Shown here in pieces: positions 29,728-37,788 of a stretch of 64,000 nt of DNA. The stretch is from Streptomyces sp. NBC_00513. Its GTDB lineage: Bacteria; Actinomycetota; Actinomycetes; Streptomycetales; Streptomycetaceae. A program made the position numbers and the translations under genes. The notes below the pieces were generated by a model. That model was not told where the DNA came from. It saw only the letters and a program-made list of their open reading frames with translations, and did not search any database. Every line of letters begins with the position of its first letter. Within the stretch, counting starts at the first letter, position 1. The DNA lies in NCBI RefSeq assembly GCF_041431415.1, contig NZ_CP107845.1, forward strand, positions 1,612,001 to 1,676,000, given 5' to 3'.

Positions 29728-30590
29728 GCGGGCTGCTGGTGGTGCGGGCGGGTGCGCTGACCACCGTCCAGGACCTCGGCCGGCCGGGGTACGCACACCT
29801 GGGCGTCCCCCGTTCGGGTGCGCTGGACGTCGGGGCGCACACCCTGGCCAACCGGCTGCTGGGCAACGCCCCGGGCGCGGCGACGCTGGAGACCACCCTC
29901 GACGGGGTCGCGCTGCGGGCGTCGGGCCCGGTCACGGTGGCGGTCACGGGGGCGCCCTGCGCGGTACGGGTCTCGGGCCGCCCGGTGGCCTGGGGGGCGC
30001 CGGTCGCGCTGCGGGCGGGGGCGGAGCTGGAGGTGGGGGCGGCGGAGTCGGGGCTGCGCGGCTACGTCGCGGTGCGGGGCGGGTTCGCCGTGCCCCCGGT
30101 GCTGGGGAGCCGGGCCACGGACCTGCTGTCGGGCCTGGGGCCGCCGGTGCTGTCGGCGGGCGTACTGCTGCCGGTGGGGCCGCCGGGCCGGGACCCGGTG
30201 CGCGGGGTCGACGCCCTGGGGGTGCCGGGGCCGCCGACGGAGCTGGTGCTGCCGCTGGGGCCGGGGCCGAGGGCCGACTGGTTCGAGGCGGAGTCGGTGG
30301 CCCGGCTGCTCCGGGCCCCGTACCGGGTCTCGGCGATGTCCAACCGGATCGGGCTGCGCACGGAGGGGGGTCCGGCGCTGGTCCGGCGCCGGGTCGGGGA
30401 GCTGCCGAGCGAGGGGATGGTCCTGGGCGCGGTCCAGGTCCCGCCGGACGGGCTCCCCGTCGTCTTCCTGGCCGATCACCCGGTCACGGGCGGCTATCCC
30501 GTGGTGGGCGTGGTTCCCGCGGGCCCCGCCCTGGACGCGGCGGCGCAGGCCCGGCCGGGGGTGACGGTCCGCTTCGTGCGGGGTCTGTGA
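29724..30590 (+). CDS. pxpC: 5-oxoprolinase subunit C (KipA family)
   Basis: KipA-type biotin-dependent-carboxylase-like subunit of 5-oxoprolinase, 288 residues from the GTG at 29724 overlapping the pxpB stop. The N-terminus has TTVQDLGRPGYAHLGVPRSG, and later motifs include SNRIGLRTEGGP and LADHPVTGGYPVVG, all typical. It completes the pxpABC operon. A hairpin follows at 30614-30638. Confidence 0.93.
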   Translation: MSGLLVVRAGALTTVQDLGRPGYAHLGVPRSGALDVGAHTLANRLLGNAPGAATLETTLDGVALRASGPVTVAVTGAPCAVRVSGRPVAWGAPVALRAGAELEVGAAESGLRGYVAVRGGFAVPPVLGSRATDLLSGLGPPVLSAGVLLPVGPPGRDPVRGVDALGVPGPPTELVLPLGPGPRADWFEAESVARLLRAPYRVSAMSNRIGLRTEGGPALVRRRVGELPSEGMVLGAVQVPPDGLPVVFLADHPVTGGYPVVGVVPAGPALDAAAQARPGVTVRFVRGL

Positions 30591-30613
30591 GGCGCCCGGG
30601 GTGTCCCCGGGGT

Positions 30614-30638
30614 GCGGGCGGCTTGGCGAGCCGCCCGC
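30614..30638. terminator. Hairpin terminator between convergent pxpC and HEAT gene
   Basis: A perfect inverted repeat with 10-base arms (30614-30623 and 30629-30638) and a 5-base loop lies between the pxpC stop (30590) and the convergent gene ending at 30692. No U-tract follows. Confidence 0.6.
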
Positions 30639-30691
30639 CATGGCCCGCCAGGGTCCGGAAAAAGGGTCCGGCGGGGTCCGGAAGGGACGGC

Positions 30692-32089
30692 CTACACCGT
30701 CGACTCCGGTGCGATGCGACTGCGCACCGCCGACTGCACGTCCTCCTCCTCCGCCGGGTCCGCCGCCAGGCGGCGCAGCCGGGGGGCGACGCGGGCGTCG
30801 GCCGTCTCGGCGTGGTGGGCGGCCACCTCGCGGGTGGTCTCCTCGCAGTCCCACAGGCATTCCACCGCGAAGCCGGCCGCGAACGACGGATCGGTCTGGG
30901 CCAGGGCCCGGGCGACCCGGCCGCGCAGGTGGGAAGAGGCGGTTTCCCGGTAGACGTGGCGCAGTACGGGCGCCGCGCAGCCGATGGCGAGGCGGCCGGC
31001 CCCGTCGACGAGGGCGAACAGGTGCCGGGTGTCCGGTCCCGAGCCGCGCACCGTGGAGCGCAGGGCGCCCAGGACGAGCCCGGCGTCCTCGGCTCCGCCG
31101 CGGGCCGCGAGAAGGGTCGCGGCGGCCGCTCCGAGGGCGTCGGGGCGGTGGACCCAGCGGCGGGCCCGTTCCACGGCTCCGGGGCCGCACATGCGTTCGT
31201 AGGCGGCCACGGCGGGCTCGTCCCCGGCGGCTTCGATGAGGTCCAGGACGGCCGGGTTCTCCGGTTCGGCGAGGACCAGGTGGTGCAGGGCGGTGGCCCG
31301 GGCGGCCTCGCCCGAGGCGCCGGCCGCGGCGGCGAGGATCGCGGAGCGGTCCTCGGGAGCGGCCACGGCGGCCAGGCAGCGGGCCGCGGGGACGTGCAGC
31401 GGGGTGCCGCGGCTCAGTCCGTCGGCGGCCCAGTCGAAGACGGCCTGGACTCCCCAGCCGGGCTGGGGTCCCTTGGGGGTGAGCTGGCGCTGCCAACGGT
31501 CGAAGGAGCCCTGTCGGCGGGCGGCGCGCAGTCGCTCCCCGTGGGGGGCGGACTCCTCCCACAGGCACCAGGGCCGGGGTTCGTAGGCGTCGCGGATGGC
31601 GGCGGCCAGCCGCGCCTCACCCTCGGCGGTGACGGGGAAGCGGGCGACGACGGGCCCGGCGAGGGAGCGCAGTCCCTCGTCGTCGTCGCGCAGGGCGAGC
31701 TCGTCGAGGGCCCAGGCCCAGTTCGCGCCGGAGGCGGCGTAGCGGCGCAGCAGCATGAGCGCGTCGTCACGGCCGTACGAGGCGAGGTGGCCGAGGACGG
31801 ACAGGGCGAGCCCCGTGCGGTGGTCCTCCTCGTCGAGGAGGTCGTCGGCGCTGAAGAGGTGGCTCTCGATGGCGCCGAGGGGGCCGTCGAGATCGAGGTA
31901 GAGCCGGGCGTAGTAGAGCGAGCGGTTCTCGACCTGCCAGTCCTGGCGCGGATCGCTGATCACGCACTGGTCGAGGGCCTCCAGGGCCTCCGCCCGGGGC
32001 GCCGCGAGTGCGTGCAGCGTGCCGTCGCCGCGGCCCCTCTGGAGGAGCCCGAGCAGGGTGCCGCTTGGCGCTATGACTGGTTCGAACAT
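30692..32089 (-). CDS. HEAT-repeat-like hypothetical protein
   Basis: A 465-residue, strongly helical, Ala/Leu/Arg-rich protein without signal or membrane segments. Repeated helical pairs of about 30-40 residues through the sequence (for example LALSVLGHLASYGRDDALML and RGRVARALAQTDPSFAAGFA) suggest HEAT or ARM-type solenoid repeats, which usually bind other proteins. ATG at 32089 (MFEPVIAPSG). Upstream are a 20-codon ORF with gene-like codon use (32136-32198) and a perfect palindrome (32258-32276). The partner and role are unknown. Confidence 0.75.
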   Translation of the reverse strand: MFEPVIAPSGTLLGLLQRGRGDGTLHALAAPRAEALEALDQCVISDPRQDWQVENRSLYYARLYLDLDGPLGAIESHLFSADDLLDEEDHRTGLALSVLGHLASYGRDDALMLLRRYAASGANWAWALDELALRDDDEGLRSLAGPVVARFPVTAEGEARLAAAIRDAYEPRPWCLWEESAPHGERLRAARRQGSFDRWQRQLTPKGPQPGWGVQAVFDWAADGLSRGTPLHVPAARCLAAVAAPEDRSAILAAAAGASGEAARATALHHLVLAEPENPAVLDLIEAAGDEPAVAAYERMCGPGAVERARRWVHRPDALGAAAATLLAARGGAEDAGLVLGALRSTVRGSGPDTRHLFALVDGAGRLAIGCAAPVLRHVYRETASSHLRGRVARALAQTDPSFAAGFAVECLWDCEETTREVAAHHAETADARVAPRLRRLAADPAEEEDVQSAVRSRIAPESTV

Positions 32090-32135
32090 GGGAATGGCCT
32101 CAAATCAAGCTGGGGACGCAACCGGGAATCGGGAT

Positions 32136-32198
32136 TCACAGGGCCGCGTAACAGCATGTGAGGACGTTCGCCGTCATGTTCCGCTCGATGTAGACCAT
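32136..32198 (-). CDS. Possible 20-codon leader peptide
   Basis: A short ORF (MVYIERNMTANVLTCCYAAL, then TGA) ends 46 bases before the HEAT-protein gene. Its third positions are almost all G or C, while the in-frame extension upstream (to ATG 32324) has lower GC3, which favours the short form. AGAAGG lies just before the ATG, closer than ideal. It contains an adjacent Cys pair. It could be a small regulatory or leader peptide, or chance. Confidence 0.3.
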   Translation of the reverse strand: MVYIERNMTANVLTCCYAAL

Positions 32199-32257
32199 TG
32201 CCTTCTCACTCTCGTCGGTGCTTCGCGACCGTGGCGGCCGGTTCGGCAGGGAGGGTA

Positions 32258-32276
32258 TGGACACCTCTTGTGTCCA
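32258..32276. promoter_or_regulatory. Perfect 19-bp palindrome, candidate operator
   Basis: TGGACAC-CTCTT-GTGTCCA, with perfect 7-base arms, lies about 170 bases before the HEAT-protein gene and 60 bases before the small ORF. On the minus strand TACCCT (about 32250-32255), a possible -10 hexamer, sits directly beside it. The geometry suits a repressor of the GntR or TetR type; no regulator gene is adjacent. Confidence 0.4.
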
Positions 32277-32429
32277 GCCCGCTCCTGCCCGTCCGTCAAG
32301 TTCGCGAATCGAATCCGACGCCATGATGACCCAGTCGGTTTGTGCACCGCGACCACATTTACGGCCGCCGTGACCAACCCGTGAGGTCCGGGGCCGGTCA
32401 GACCTTGCCAGGTCACGGCCAAAACCGGA

Positions 32430-32852
32430 CTACTTGGCTCCGAACAGTTCCAGCAGATCGGCCTTGGCGAACATGCGCGCCGTGTCCACGGCGGAGGGGG
32501 TTCCGGCCTCGGGGTCGGCTCCGCCGGCGAGCAGCGCGCGGATGACGGCCTCCTCGCCCTTGAAGACGGCGCCGGCGAGCGGGGTCTGGCCCCGGTCGTT
32601 GGCGCGATCGGCCTCGGCGCCGCGGGTGAGCAGGGCCGTGACGGCCTCGGCGTGGCCGTGGTAGGCGGCGAGCATGACGAGGGTGTCGCCGCGGTCGTTG
32701 GTGAGGTTCGCCGGGACCCCGGCGTCGAGGTACGCGGCCAGCGTCTCGGCGTCACCCTGACGGGCGAGGTCGAAGATCTTGGTGGCCAGTTCGATGACGT
32801 CCTCGTCGGGAACGCCCTGCGGGCCGGCGCCTTCCGGGGTGTGCTCGCTCAT
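32430..32852 (-). CDS. Ankyrin-repeat protein
   Basis: A 140-residue cytoplasmic protein with at least three ankyrin repeats: about 32-62, 63-96 (NDRGDTLVMLAAYHGHAEAV) and 97-130 (NDRGQTPLAGAVFKGEEAVI). Start ATG 32852 (MSEHTPEGAG) follows AAAGGCGG; the longer frame to 32921 lacks a good site. It probably mediates protein contacts. The partner is not evident. Confidence 0.88.
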   Translation of the reverse strand: MSEHTPEGAGPQGVPDEDVIELATKIFDLARQGDAETLAAYLDAGVPANLTNDRGDTLVMLAAYHGHAEAVTALLTRGAEADRANDRGQTPLAGAVFKGEEAVIRALLAGGADPEAGTPSAVDTARMFAKADLLELFGAK

Positions 32853-33155
32853 CGTTCGTACCGCCTTTCGCTTCGCCGTCACGGCACCCGTTTCCCCAGG
32901 CCGGCGGGCTGGGGGGCGCACGGTGCCGCGTCCGTGCGGGTGAAGCGTCAGAGTAGCGCCCGATCCGGAACATGGCGGGTGCGGTCCGAGGCGAGGATCA
33001 TCCCGCCCCCCTGATCGCCCGGCGCGCCAGTCGGGCGGGTCCAGTCAAGTGAAAAATTACAGGATTCACCCGTATGCACCTTTTGTCGCATTGATACTTG
33101 CTGTGAGCCTGGAAGGACTGATGGTGACCGTCCTCACCCACCAGGAGAACTTCTC
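32853..33155. other. Divergent intergenic region
   Basis: A 303-base gap between the ankyrin gene (minus) and the small membrane protein gene (plus). The part from about 33050 to 33110 is unusually AT-rich for this genome (AAAAATTACAGG and TTTTGTCGCATTGATACTTG), so it is the likely promoter of the downstream pair. I could not fix -35 and -10 boxes. No gene is visible. Confidence 0.4.
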
Positions 33156-33350
33156 ATGGTCCTGTCCATCTCAGGTGTCGTCCTGCTCGGAATCATCTGC
33201 TTCCTCTTCTTCAAGAAGGACGGGATGAAGCTGTCGCACGCGTTCGTGTGCGCGCTCTTCGGCTTCTTCCTCGCCGGCTCCGCCATCGCACCCAGCATCA
33301 CGGCGAGTACGGCGAGCCTCGCGAGCCTTCTCGGCGGGATCAAGCTCTAG
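33156..33350 (+). CDS. Small membrane protein upstream of FtsK-like gene
   Basis: A 64-residue protein with two hydrophobic helices (about 4-20 and 28-48) joined by a short charged loop FFKKDGMK. ATG 33156 follows AGGAG in CACCAGGAGAACTTCTC. It lies 109 bases before the FtsK/TraB-like gene and is probably co-transcribed. Small two-helix proteins accompany TraB/FtsK-type ATPases in actinomycete plasmids, so a link is possible, but the function is unknown. Confidence 0.75.
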   Translation: MVLSISGVVLLGIICFLFFKKDGMKLSHAFVCALFGFFLAGSAIAPSITASTASLASLLGGIKL

Positions 33351-33459
33351 GGAACGTCGTCGAAGCGCGCCTGCCGGCCGCCGGCAGGCGGGACTTCGAC
33401 GACATGCCCCAGGCCCCCGACCGCACCGTCCGCCACCACCCCGACTCCAGGAGACGCCC

Positions 33460-35127
33460 GTGGCCAGGCGCCCACTCCCCCGCATCCTCAGCAGCGGCAC
33501 CGTGTCGCTGTCCCGGGGCCGCGACTTCGCCCGCACGGCCGCCGACAGCGCCACGGACGTCCTCCATCCGCTCCTCGTCATCGGGCGCGGCCTGCGCGTC
33601 CTGGCCTCCGCCGGGCGACGCAAATGGTCCGACACCCCCAAGGACAAGCGTGGTCCCGGGCTGTTCCTGGGCGCCGCCTGCGTCCTCGTCGTCGCGCTCG
33701 TCCCGTACGGCCCCCTGATCGCCCTCGTGACCCTGATGGCGGCGGCGGGCTGGCACGGACGCGACCGCACCCCGGTGAAGACCGGCCCCAGCGACGCCGA
33801 GACGGAGCGGCTCGCCTCCCTCTACGAGGCCCTCGTGCCGTACTTCTCCATCCCCGAGGACCCGAACCCGCTCTTCGCCCACGGCGGGGAATGGGACCGG
33901 GCCTTCAGCGGCCACGTCTTCGACGACGCGGGCCGCGTCACCCGGCTCCGCATCCGCTACCCGGCCTACTTCGCCGACGGCGAGCTCGCCCCCCGGGCCC
34001 GCATCGAGGCCCTGCTGCACTCCAAGTCCGGGCGCGGACGGGAGTACCGCTTCGACTGGGACGAGGAGGCCAACCAACTCGACCTGAGCGTGCTGGAGGC
34101 GCTGCCGACGGGCATCGCCGCCCAACGGTTCGTCACCTCCCCCGGCGAGACCGTCCTCGGGCTCACCGACGCGGGCGGCGTACAGCGCACCCTGCCCGTA
34201 GCGGAGGGGGAACAGACCCGGGACGTGCCCCCGGTGATCTGGCGCACCGGGCCCCGCTCCACCGAACCGCACCTGCTGGCCGTCGGCCAACCCGGCAGCG
34301 GGACGTCCACCCTGCTGCGCTCCATCGCCCTTCAGGCACTCCACCACGACGGCGACGTGCTGATCGTCGAGGGCGGCGGCAGCGGCGAGTACTCCTGCCT
34401 CTCCGGCCGCGCGGGCGTGCTGGCCGTCGAGTGCGGCCCCACGGGGGCCCCGGCCACCCTGGAGTGGGCCGCGCACGAGACCGAGCGACGGCTCGTCGCC
34501 ACCCACCGGGCCCGCGAGGCGGGCCGGCCCCTGCCCGAGGACACCCGACGCCCCCTGTGGATCCTGCTCGACCGCCCCAGCGTGCTCACCCACCTCGCGG
34601 CGGCCGAGGGGCGGCCCGACCCCCTCGCGCGGCTCCAGGTGCCGTTGCGCCACGGTCGGGCCGCACACGTCACGGTGGTGGTCGCGGAACAGTTCGAGCA
34701 CCTGGAACTGCTCGATGACGCCGTGTGGCAGCACACCCGGGCCCGCGTCGTGCTCGGCTCCGCCTCCGTCCAGCAGATCGCCGACGTGCTCGGCCTGCCC
34801 CCGCACACCACCCCGACGGCGATGGTGCCGCCCGGGCGCGGCTACGCGCGGCTCGGCACGGGCCCCGTGCACCGGGTACAGGTGCCCGCGACCCCGGACC
34901 CGTACGACGACGCCGCGCATCCCGCGCACCGTCAGGCGGTACGGGAGCTGCTGCCGGAGCGACAGGCCCGGCCGACGGCGGTCGCGGAGCACGGCACGCC
35001 GGCGACGCCGCTGCACATCGTCCAACCCCCGGCCCAGGCCCAGGGCCCCTCGATCGAGGGGCGGGAGATCACGGAGGTGCCGGCGGAGACACCGCCCGCC
35101 CGCGGCCCGTGGCCGGTCGGGCCGTAA
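33460..35127 (+). CDS. FtsK/TraB-like membrane ATPase with degenerate P-loop
   Basis: A 555-residue protein with a basic N-terminus, a hydrophobic hairpin at about 68-95 (GLFLGAACVLVVALVPYGPL), and a cytoplasmic domain like FtsK/SpoIIIE/TraB translocases. The Walker A position reads GQPGSGTST, with Thr282 where lysine is expected. A Walker-B-like LWILLDRP follows at about residue 365. The C-terminus is Pro-rich. GTG 33460 follows AGGAG. It may be a non-hydrolysing relative of DNA-translocating ATPases. It follows the small membrane protein gene and precedes the convergent MocR gene. Confidence 0.75.
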   Translation: MARRPLPRILSSGTVSLSRGRDFARTAADSATDVLHPLLVIGRGLRVLASAGRRKWSDTPKDKRGPGLFLGAACVLVVALVPYGPLIALVTLMAAAGWHGRDRTPVKTGPSDAETERLASLYEALVPYFSIPEDPNPLFAHGGEWDRAFSGHVFDDAGRVTRLRIRYPAYFADGELAPRARIEALLHSKSGRGREYRFDWDEEANQLDLSVLEALPTGIAAQRFVTSPGETVLGLTDAGGVQRTLPVAEGEQTRDVPPVIWRTGPRSTEPHLLAVGQPGSGTSTLLRSIALQALHHDGDVLIVEGGGSGEYSCLSGRAGVLAVECGPTGAPATLEWAAHETERRLVATHRAREAGRPLPEDTRRPLWILLDRPSVLTHLAAAEGRPDPLARLQVPLRHGRAAHVTVVVAEQFEHLELLDDAVWQHTRARVVLGSASVQQIADVLGLPPHTTPTAMVPPGRGYARLGTGPVHRVQVPATPDPYDDAAHPAHRQAVRELLPERQARPTAVAEHGTPATPLHIVQPPAQAQGPSIEGREITEVPAETPPARGPWPVGP

Positions 35128-35206
35128 GCCGTCTCTTTCGGATCTTGCCGGGCCGTGGGGGCGCCTCGCCGACAGGGCCGGGTCCGGTGCCACTTGGACG
35201 ACGGGC

Positions 35207-36709
35207 CTACGCGACGAACGTGCGCGGGGGTTCCGCCCCGCTGCCGCCGGCGCCCGTACCGACCAGCCGGGCCGCCGCCGCGAGGCGCGAGGCGGCCTCC
35301 TCGGCGACCGGGCCGCCGACCGTGAACGGAAGCCGGACGTAACCCTCGAAGGCCCCGTCCACGCCGAACCGGGGGCCCGAGGGGACCCGTACGCCGACCC
35401 GCTCCCCCACCTCGGCCAGCCGGGACCCGGACAGTCCACCCGCGCGGGCCCACAGGGTGAGGCCGCCCCGGGGCACCTGGAACTCCCAGTCGGGCAGTTC
35501 CCGGCGCACCGCGGCGACGAGCGCGTCGCGGTTCTCCCGGGCCTGGTCGCGGCGAATCTCCACGGCCTCCTCCCAGCCTCCGGTCCGCATCAGCCAGTTC
35601 ACCGCGAGCTGTTCGAGCACGGGTGTGCCGAGGTCGGCGTACGCGCGGGCCGCGACCAGGCTGCGGATGACGTCGGGGGCCGCGCGGACCCAGCCGATCC
35701 GCATGCCGGCCCAGAAGGCCTTGCTGGCGGAACCGACGGTGACGACCGTGGAGCCGGCGGGGTCGAAGGAGCAGACCGGACGGGGCATCTCCACGTCCGG
35801 GTCCAGCCGGAGTTCGGCCATGGTCTCGTCGGCGACGAGCACGGTGCCGGCCGAACGGGCCGCCTCCACCATCGCGCGGCGCTGCTCGTCCGAGGCGAGG
35901 GCGCCGGTGGGGTTGTGGAAGTCGGCGACCACGTAGGCGAGCCGCGGGGCGGAGTCGCGCAGCACCTGCCGCCAGACGTCCATGTCCCAGCCGCTCAGCC
36001 CGGCGGCCATGGCGACGGGCACGAGGCGCACCCCGGCGGCGCGCATGAGCTGGAGGATGTTGGCGTAGGACGGGGATTCGACGGCGATGCGCTCGCCGCG
36101 CCCCGCGAAGAGGCTGCAGATGGCGTCGATGGCGCCCATGGCACCGGTGGTCACCATGATCTGTTCGGGCATCGTGGGGATGCCGCGCTCGGTGTAGCGG
36201 TCGGCGAGCATCCTGCGCAGGGCGGGCAGGCCGGCGGGGTAGTCGCCGTGGGTGTGCGCGTACGGCGGCAGTTCCTCCAGGGCTCCCTGGACGGCCTTGG
36301 TGAGCCAGGGCTCGGGGGCCGGCAGGGCGGCGCAGCCGAGGTCGATCATCGAGCCGAGGGACTCGGGCGGCAGGGGTTCCAGGCCCCGGGCGGGAAGCGG
36401 GTTCCCGGCGGGCACGGCGGTCCAGCTGCCCGCGCCCCGGCGGGATTCCAGGAACCCTTCGCCGCGCAGCGCCTCGTAGGCGGCGGCGACGGTGGTGCGG
36501 CTGACGGTGAGCGCGACGGCCAGCTCCCGTTCGGCGGGCAGCCGGGCGGCGACGGGGACGCGCCCTTCGAGGACGAGGAGGCGGATGCCGTCGGCGAGGC
36601 TGCGGTAGGCGGGCGGTTTACGCGTGCCGGACGTGGCGGAGCGCCCCTGCTGTGAGGTGATGAGGCGGGCGAGCTGGGCGGCGCCGACCGCCGAGGTCCA
36701 CTGAGCCAT
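35207..36709 (-). CDS. MocR-type regulator (GntR HTH + aminotransferase domain)
   Basis: A 500-residue PLP-binding transcription factor. A GntR winged helix occupies about 35-95 (LPAERELAVALTVSRTTVAA), followed by a class-I aminotransferase-like domain with the PLP lysine Lys330 in VGSASKAFW and motifs FHNPTGA and VADETMAEL. ATG 36709 (MAQWTSAVGAAQ); longer frames upstream are not supported. MocR proteins often control a divergent gene, here GDPD. ATTGG motifs at 36733, 36766 and 36771 in the shared gap could be operator elements, but this is weak. Confidence 0.92.
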   Translation of the reverse strand: MAQWTSAVGAAQLARLITSQQGRSATSGTRKPPAYRSLADGIRLLVLEGRVPVAARLPAERELAVALTVSRTTVAAAYEALRGEGFLESRRGAGSWTAVPAGNPLPARGLEPLPPESLGSMIDLGCAALPAPEPWLTKAVQGALEELPPYAHTHGDYPAGLPALRRMLADRYTERGIPTMPEQIMVTTGAMGAIDAICSLFAGRGERIAVESPSYANILQLMRAAGVRLVPVAMAAGLSGWDMDVWRQVLRDSAPRLAYVVADFHNPTGALASDEQRRAMVEAARSAGTVLVADETMAELRLDPDVEMPRPVCSFDPAGSTVVTVGSASKAFWAGMRIGWVRAAPDVIRSLVAARAYADLGTPVLEQLAVNWLMRTGGWEEAVEIRRDQARENRDALVAAVRRELPDWEFQVPRGGLTLWARAGGLSGSRLAEVGERVGVRVPSGPRFGVDGAFEGYVRLPFTVGGPVAEEAASRLAAAARLVGTGAGGSGAEPPRTFVA

Positions 36710-36951
36710 GCTGTCCGGTCCACCTTCGTCGAATTGGCCCCGTCCGACCCCGAGGGGCGACCGGTATTGGATTGGTTCCGCGCGATCCAGGGTGTCACGG
36801 GGCGGTCCACTCCGACCAGGGGGCTCCGGAGACGCTCCACGGAGGGGGCGGGGAGGGGCCACCGGAGCGCCCCCGCCTCGTCGCGGGCGCGTTCACCCCG
36901 CGGCCATCCGGACGCTCCCGTCCCACCGGCGGCAGGGGGCATACTGCCGCC

Positions 36952-37722
36952 GTGACGCACGTACGCCTTCGGCACCCGTATCTGGACCACCCGGCTCCCA
37001 TCCCCTTCGCGCACCGGGGAGGGGCCGCGGACGGGCTGGAGAACACCGCCGCCGCCTTCCACCGGGCGGCCGACGCGGGTTACCGCTACTTCGAGACCGA
37101 TGTGCACGCCACGGTCGACGGGAAGCTGGTCGCCTTCCACGACTCCACCCTGGACCGGGTCACCGACGGTCGGGGGCGGATCGCCGAACTGCCGTGGAAG
37201 CGGATCCGGGAGGCCCGGGTGGCGGGCACCGAGCCCCTGGCCCTGTTCGAGGACCTCCTGGAGGAGTTCCCGGAGGCCCGCTGGAACGTCGACGTGAAGG
37301 CGGAGAGCGCCCTGTACCCGTTGGTGAACCTGATCGCGCGGGCCCGGGTCTGGGACCGGGTCTGCGTGGGCTCCTTCTCGGAGAGCCGGGTGGCCCGGGC
37401 CCAGAAGATCGCCGGCCCCCGACTGGCGACCTCGTACGGGGTGCGCGGCGTGGTGGGGCTGCGGTTGCGGTCGTTCGCGATCCCGGCGGCGCTGCGCGCG
37501 GGGGCGGTGGCGGCGCAGGTTCCGGAGACGCAGGCCGGCGTCCGGGTGGTCGATCGGCGGTTCGTCCGGACGGCGCACGAGCGGGGACTGCAGGTGCACG
37601 TGTGGACCGTGAACGAACCGGAACGCATGGACTCTCTTCTCGACATGGGAGTCGATGGCATCATGACCGACCGGATCGACATCTTGCGCACGGTGCTGGA
37701 CCGGCGCGGAGCCTGGGCCTGA
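36952..37722 (+). CDS. Glycerophosphodiester phosphodiesterase
   Basis: Hydrolyses glycerophosphodiesters to glycerol-3-phosphate and alcohol. The 256-residue TIM-barrel protein has the GDPD signatures FAHRGGAADGLENT (catalytic His and Arg), YFETDVHATVDG (Glu and Asp metal ligands), LVAFHDSTLDRVTDG (second His), and at the end VWTVNEPERMDSLLDMGVDG. GTG 36952 chosen. It is divergent from the MocR gene and 66 bases before an MFS transporter on the same strand, which may export or import a related compound. Confidence 0.93.
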   Translation: MTHVRLRHPYLDHPAPIPFAHRGGAADGLENTAAAFHRAADAGYRYFETDVHATVDGKLVAFHDSTLDRVTDGRGRIAELPWKRIREARVAGTEPLALFEDLLEEFPEARWNVDVKAESALYPLVNLIARARVWDRVCVGSFSESRVARAQKIAGPRLATSYGVRGVVGLRLRSFAIPAALRAGAVAAQVPETQAGVRVVDRRFVRTAHERGLQVHVWTVNEPERMDSLLDMGVDGIMTDRIDILRTVLDRRGAWA

Positions 37723-37788
37723 CGGCTCTTTCGGGCTCCGCGCGGGCCGCGGCGGCCGAGGCGGCACGTACAGCGAGGGGGCACCGGA

